From Hydrogenimonas sp. SS33 (GTDB lineage: Bacteria; Campylobacterota; Campylobacteria; Campylobacterales; Hydrogenimonadaceae), in assembly GCF_040436365.1 (NCBI RefSeq), contig NZ_AP026369.1, forward strand, positions 1,714,501 to 1,778,500: 64,000 bases of DNA, read 5' to 3'. A model generated the notes under the pieces. That model saw nothing but the letters and a program-made list of their open reading frames with translations. It made no database searches and was not told the origin of the DNA. Shown here in pieces: positions 63,349 to 64,000 of the stretch (its first letter is position 1; every line of letters starts with the position of its first letter). Position numbers and translations under genes: made by a program.

Positions 63349-64000
63349 TCAGTGCCGCTCCAGCCAGCGCATATAGTGCCAGAGGGTGTAGAAGTGGTGC
63401 TTGAAACGTTTTTTGCGTGAGGCTTCCACGATGAAGCGGAGGGCATCGGGCCTGAAAAACCTCCGTTTCGCGTTGGCTTCCATGAGCCATTCTCCTTCGC
63501 CCTCTTCGTGGAGCCACTCGGCGAAGGGGTAGGAGAAGCCTTTCTTTTTTCGTTGCAGAATCTCTTCGGGCAGCCAGGCTTTCGCGACGCGTTTCAAGAG
63601 CCATTTGGGTGCATCGCCCATGCGCCAGGCGGGGTCGCATTGCATCAGCTTCGTTACCAGCGTGCGGTCCAGAAAGGGGGCGCGGGCTTCGATGCCGTGG
63701 GCCATGGTGGCCCTGTCGAGTTTTTTTAGAAAAAGATCGGCAAGTTGGACTTTGAAGTCGATGTAGCCAAACCACTGCGGCCCGGCCGGGTTTTCGAAAC
63801 GCTCGATGTAGTGGGCGATCCATTTCAGCGACGTGTCGTCCCTGACGTTTTGGCGAAGCAGGAGGTTCTGCTGCAAGTCGGTAAAGATTTCGGCGTAGCT
63901 TCGGTAGAGAACGGTGCCGTCGAAGATGCGTTTGTACCACTCCCACTCCCGGTTGGGGGAGTAGTGGGCCCTGAAGTAGTTGCGCAACCAGTTTTTGAAT
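63349..64000 (-). CDS. Asparagine synthetase (glutamine-hydrolysing), C-terminal part, runs off window
   Basis: The 216 visible codons carry the C-terminal part of the synthetase domain: IDFKVQLADLFLKKLDRATMAHGIEARAPFLDRTL followed in the same frame by KWLLKRVAKAWLPEEIL and RKKKGFSYPFAEWL. The frame is open to base 64000, so the N-terminal glutaminase domain lies beyond the edge. Besides asparagine synthesis, such enzymes often act in surface-polysaccharide gene clusters; the context beyond the window would decide. Confidence 0.85.
   Translation of the reverse strand, partial: FKNWLRNYFRAHYSPNREWEWYKRIFDGTVLYRSYAEIFTDLQQNLLLRQNVRDDTSLKWIAHYIERFENPAGPQWFGYIDFKVQLADLFLKKLDRATMAHGIEARAPFLDRTLVTKLMQCDPAWRMGDAPKWLLKRVAKAWLPEEILQRKKKGFSYPFAEWLHEEGEGEWLMEANAKRRFFRPDALRFIVEASRKKRFKHHFYTLWHYMRWLERH

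Overview
This 64 kb chromosomal window is from a Campylobacterota (Epsilonproteobacteria) bacterium with unusually high G+C in its core genes, of the free-living sulfur/hydrogen-oxidising type. Supporting signs are the NifS/NifU pair used as housekeeping Fe-S assembly, an MqnA futalosine-route menaquinone gene, a CiaB homologue, and gene orders I recall from Campylobacter jejuni: def-clpP-tig next to folE-fliI, gltX / SurA-like gene / accC-accB / dcd, and rdgB divergent from a CmeG-like MFS pump. The genus cannot be fixed by eye. No rRNA, tRNA, CRISPR array or prophage was seen.

Layout. 1-3.2 kb: lower-G+C end of a type I secretion operon (ABC exporter, HlyD adaptor). 3.26-11.1 kb: minus-strand housekeeping run (dipeptide epimerase, DUF819 permease, amidase, comM, def, degenerate GGDEF protein, clpP, tig). 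11.2-21.4 kb: a low-G+C six-gene minus-strand operon of signal-peptide proteins, five of which are divergent paralogues of a family I do not recognise; it lies between tig and folE. This is the best candidate for an undescribed system. 21.6-23.5 kb: folE-fliI. 23.5-27.9 kb: coupled operon of a GGDEF-EAL protein, a TonB-dependent receptor and a small periplasmic protein. 28.1-32.1 kb: HIT protein, membrane protein, haem-binding protein, YaiI, endonuclease III, SulP transporter. 32.6-34.9 kb: nifS-nifU. 34.9-41.2 kb: YceI, an unknown membrane protein, CiaB, rdgB, MFS transporter. 41.2-44.4 kb: a GGDEF gene broken by one in-frame TGA, then moeA, moaE, moaD. 44.6-53.0 kb: mqnA, a cytochrome c peroxidase, a GGDEF-EAL protein, NAD-glutamate dehydrogenase, gltX. 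53.3-57.7 kb: SurA-like protein, a RelB/RelE-type toxin-antitoxin pair, accC-accB, dcd, a degenerate cytochrome c. 57.7-64 kb: secreted/envelope proteins (beta-propeller-like, OmpA-jelly-roll, a seven-repeat RCC1 lipoprotein) and the end of an asparagine synthetase.

Four GGDEF-type genes (one degenerate, one interrupted) suggest active c-di-GMP signalling. The intergenic regions hold two repeat classes: three copies of a 123-134 bp element with terminal inverted repeats and internal hairpins that vary by compensating base changes, and several heptanucleotide tandem arrays. Both are described in the findings.
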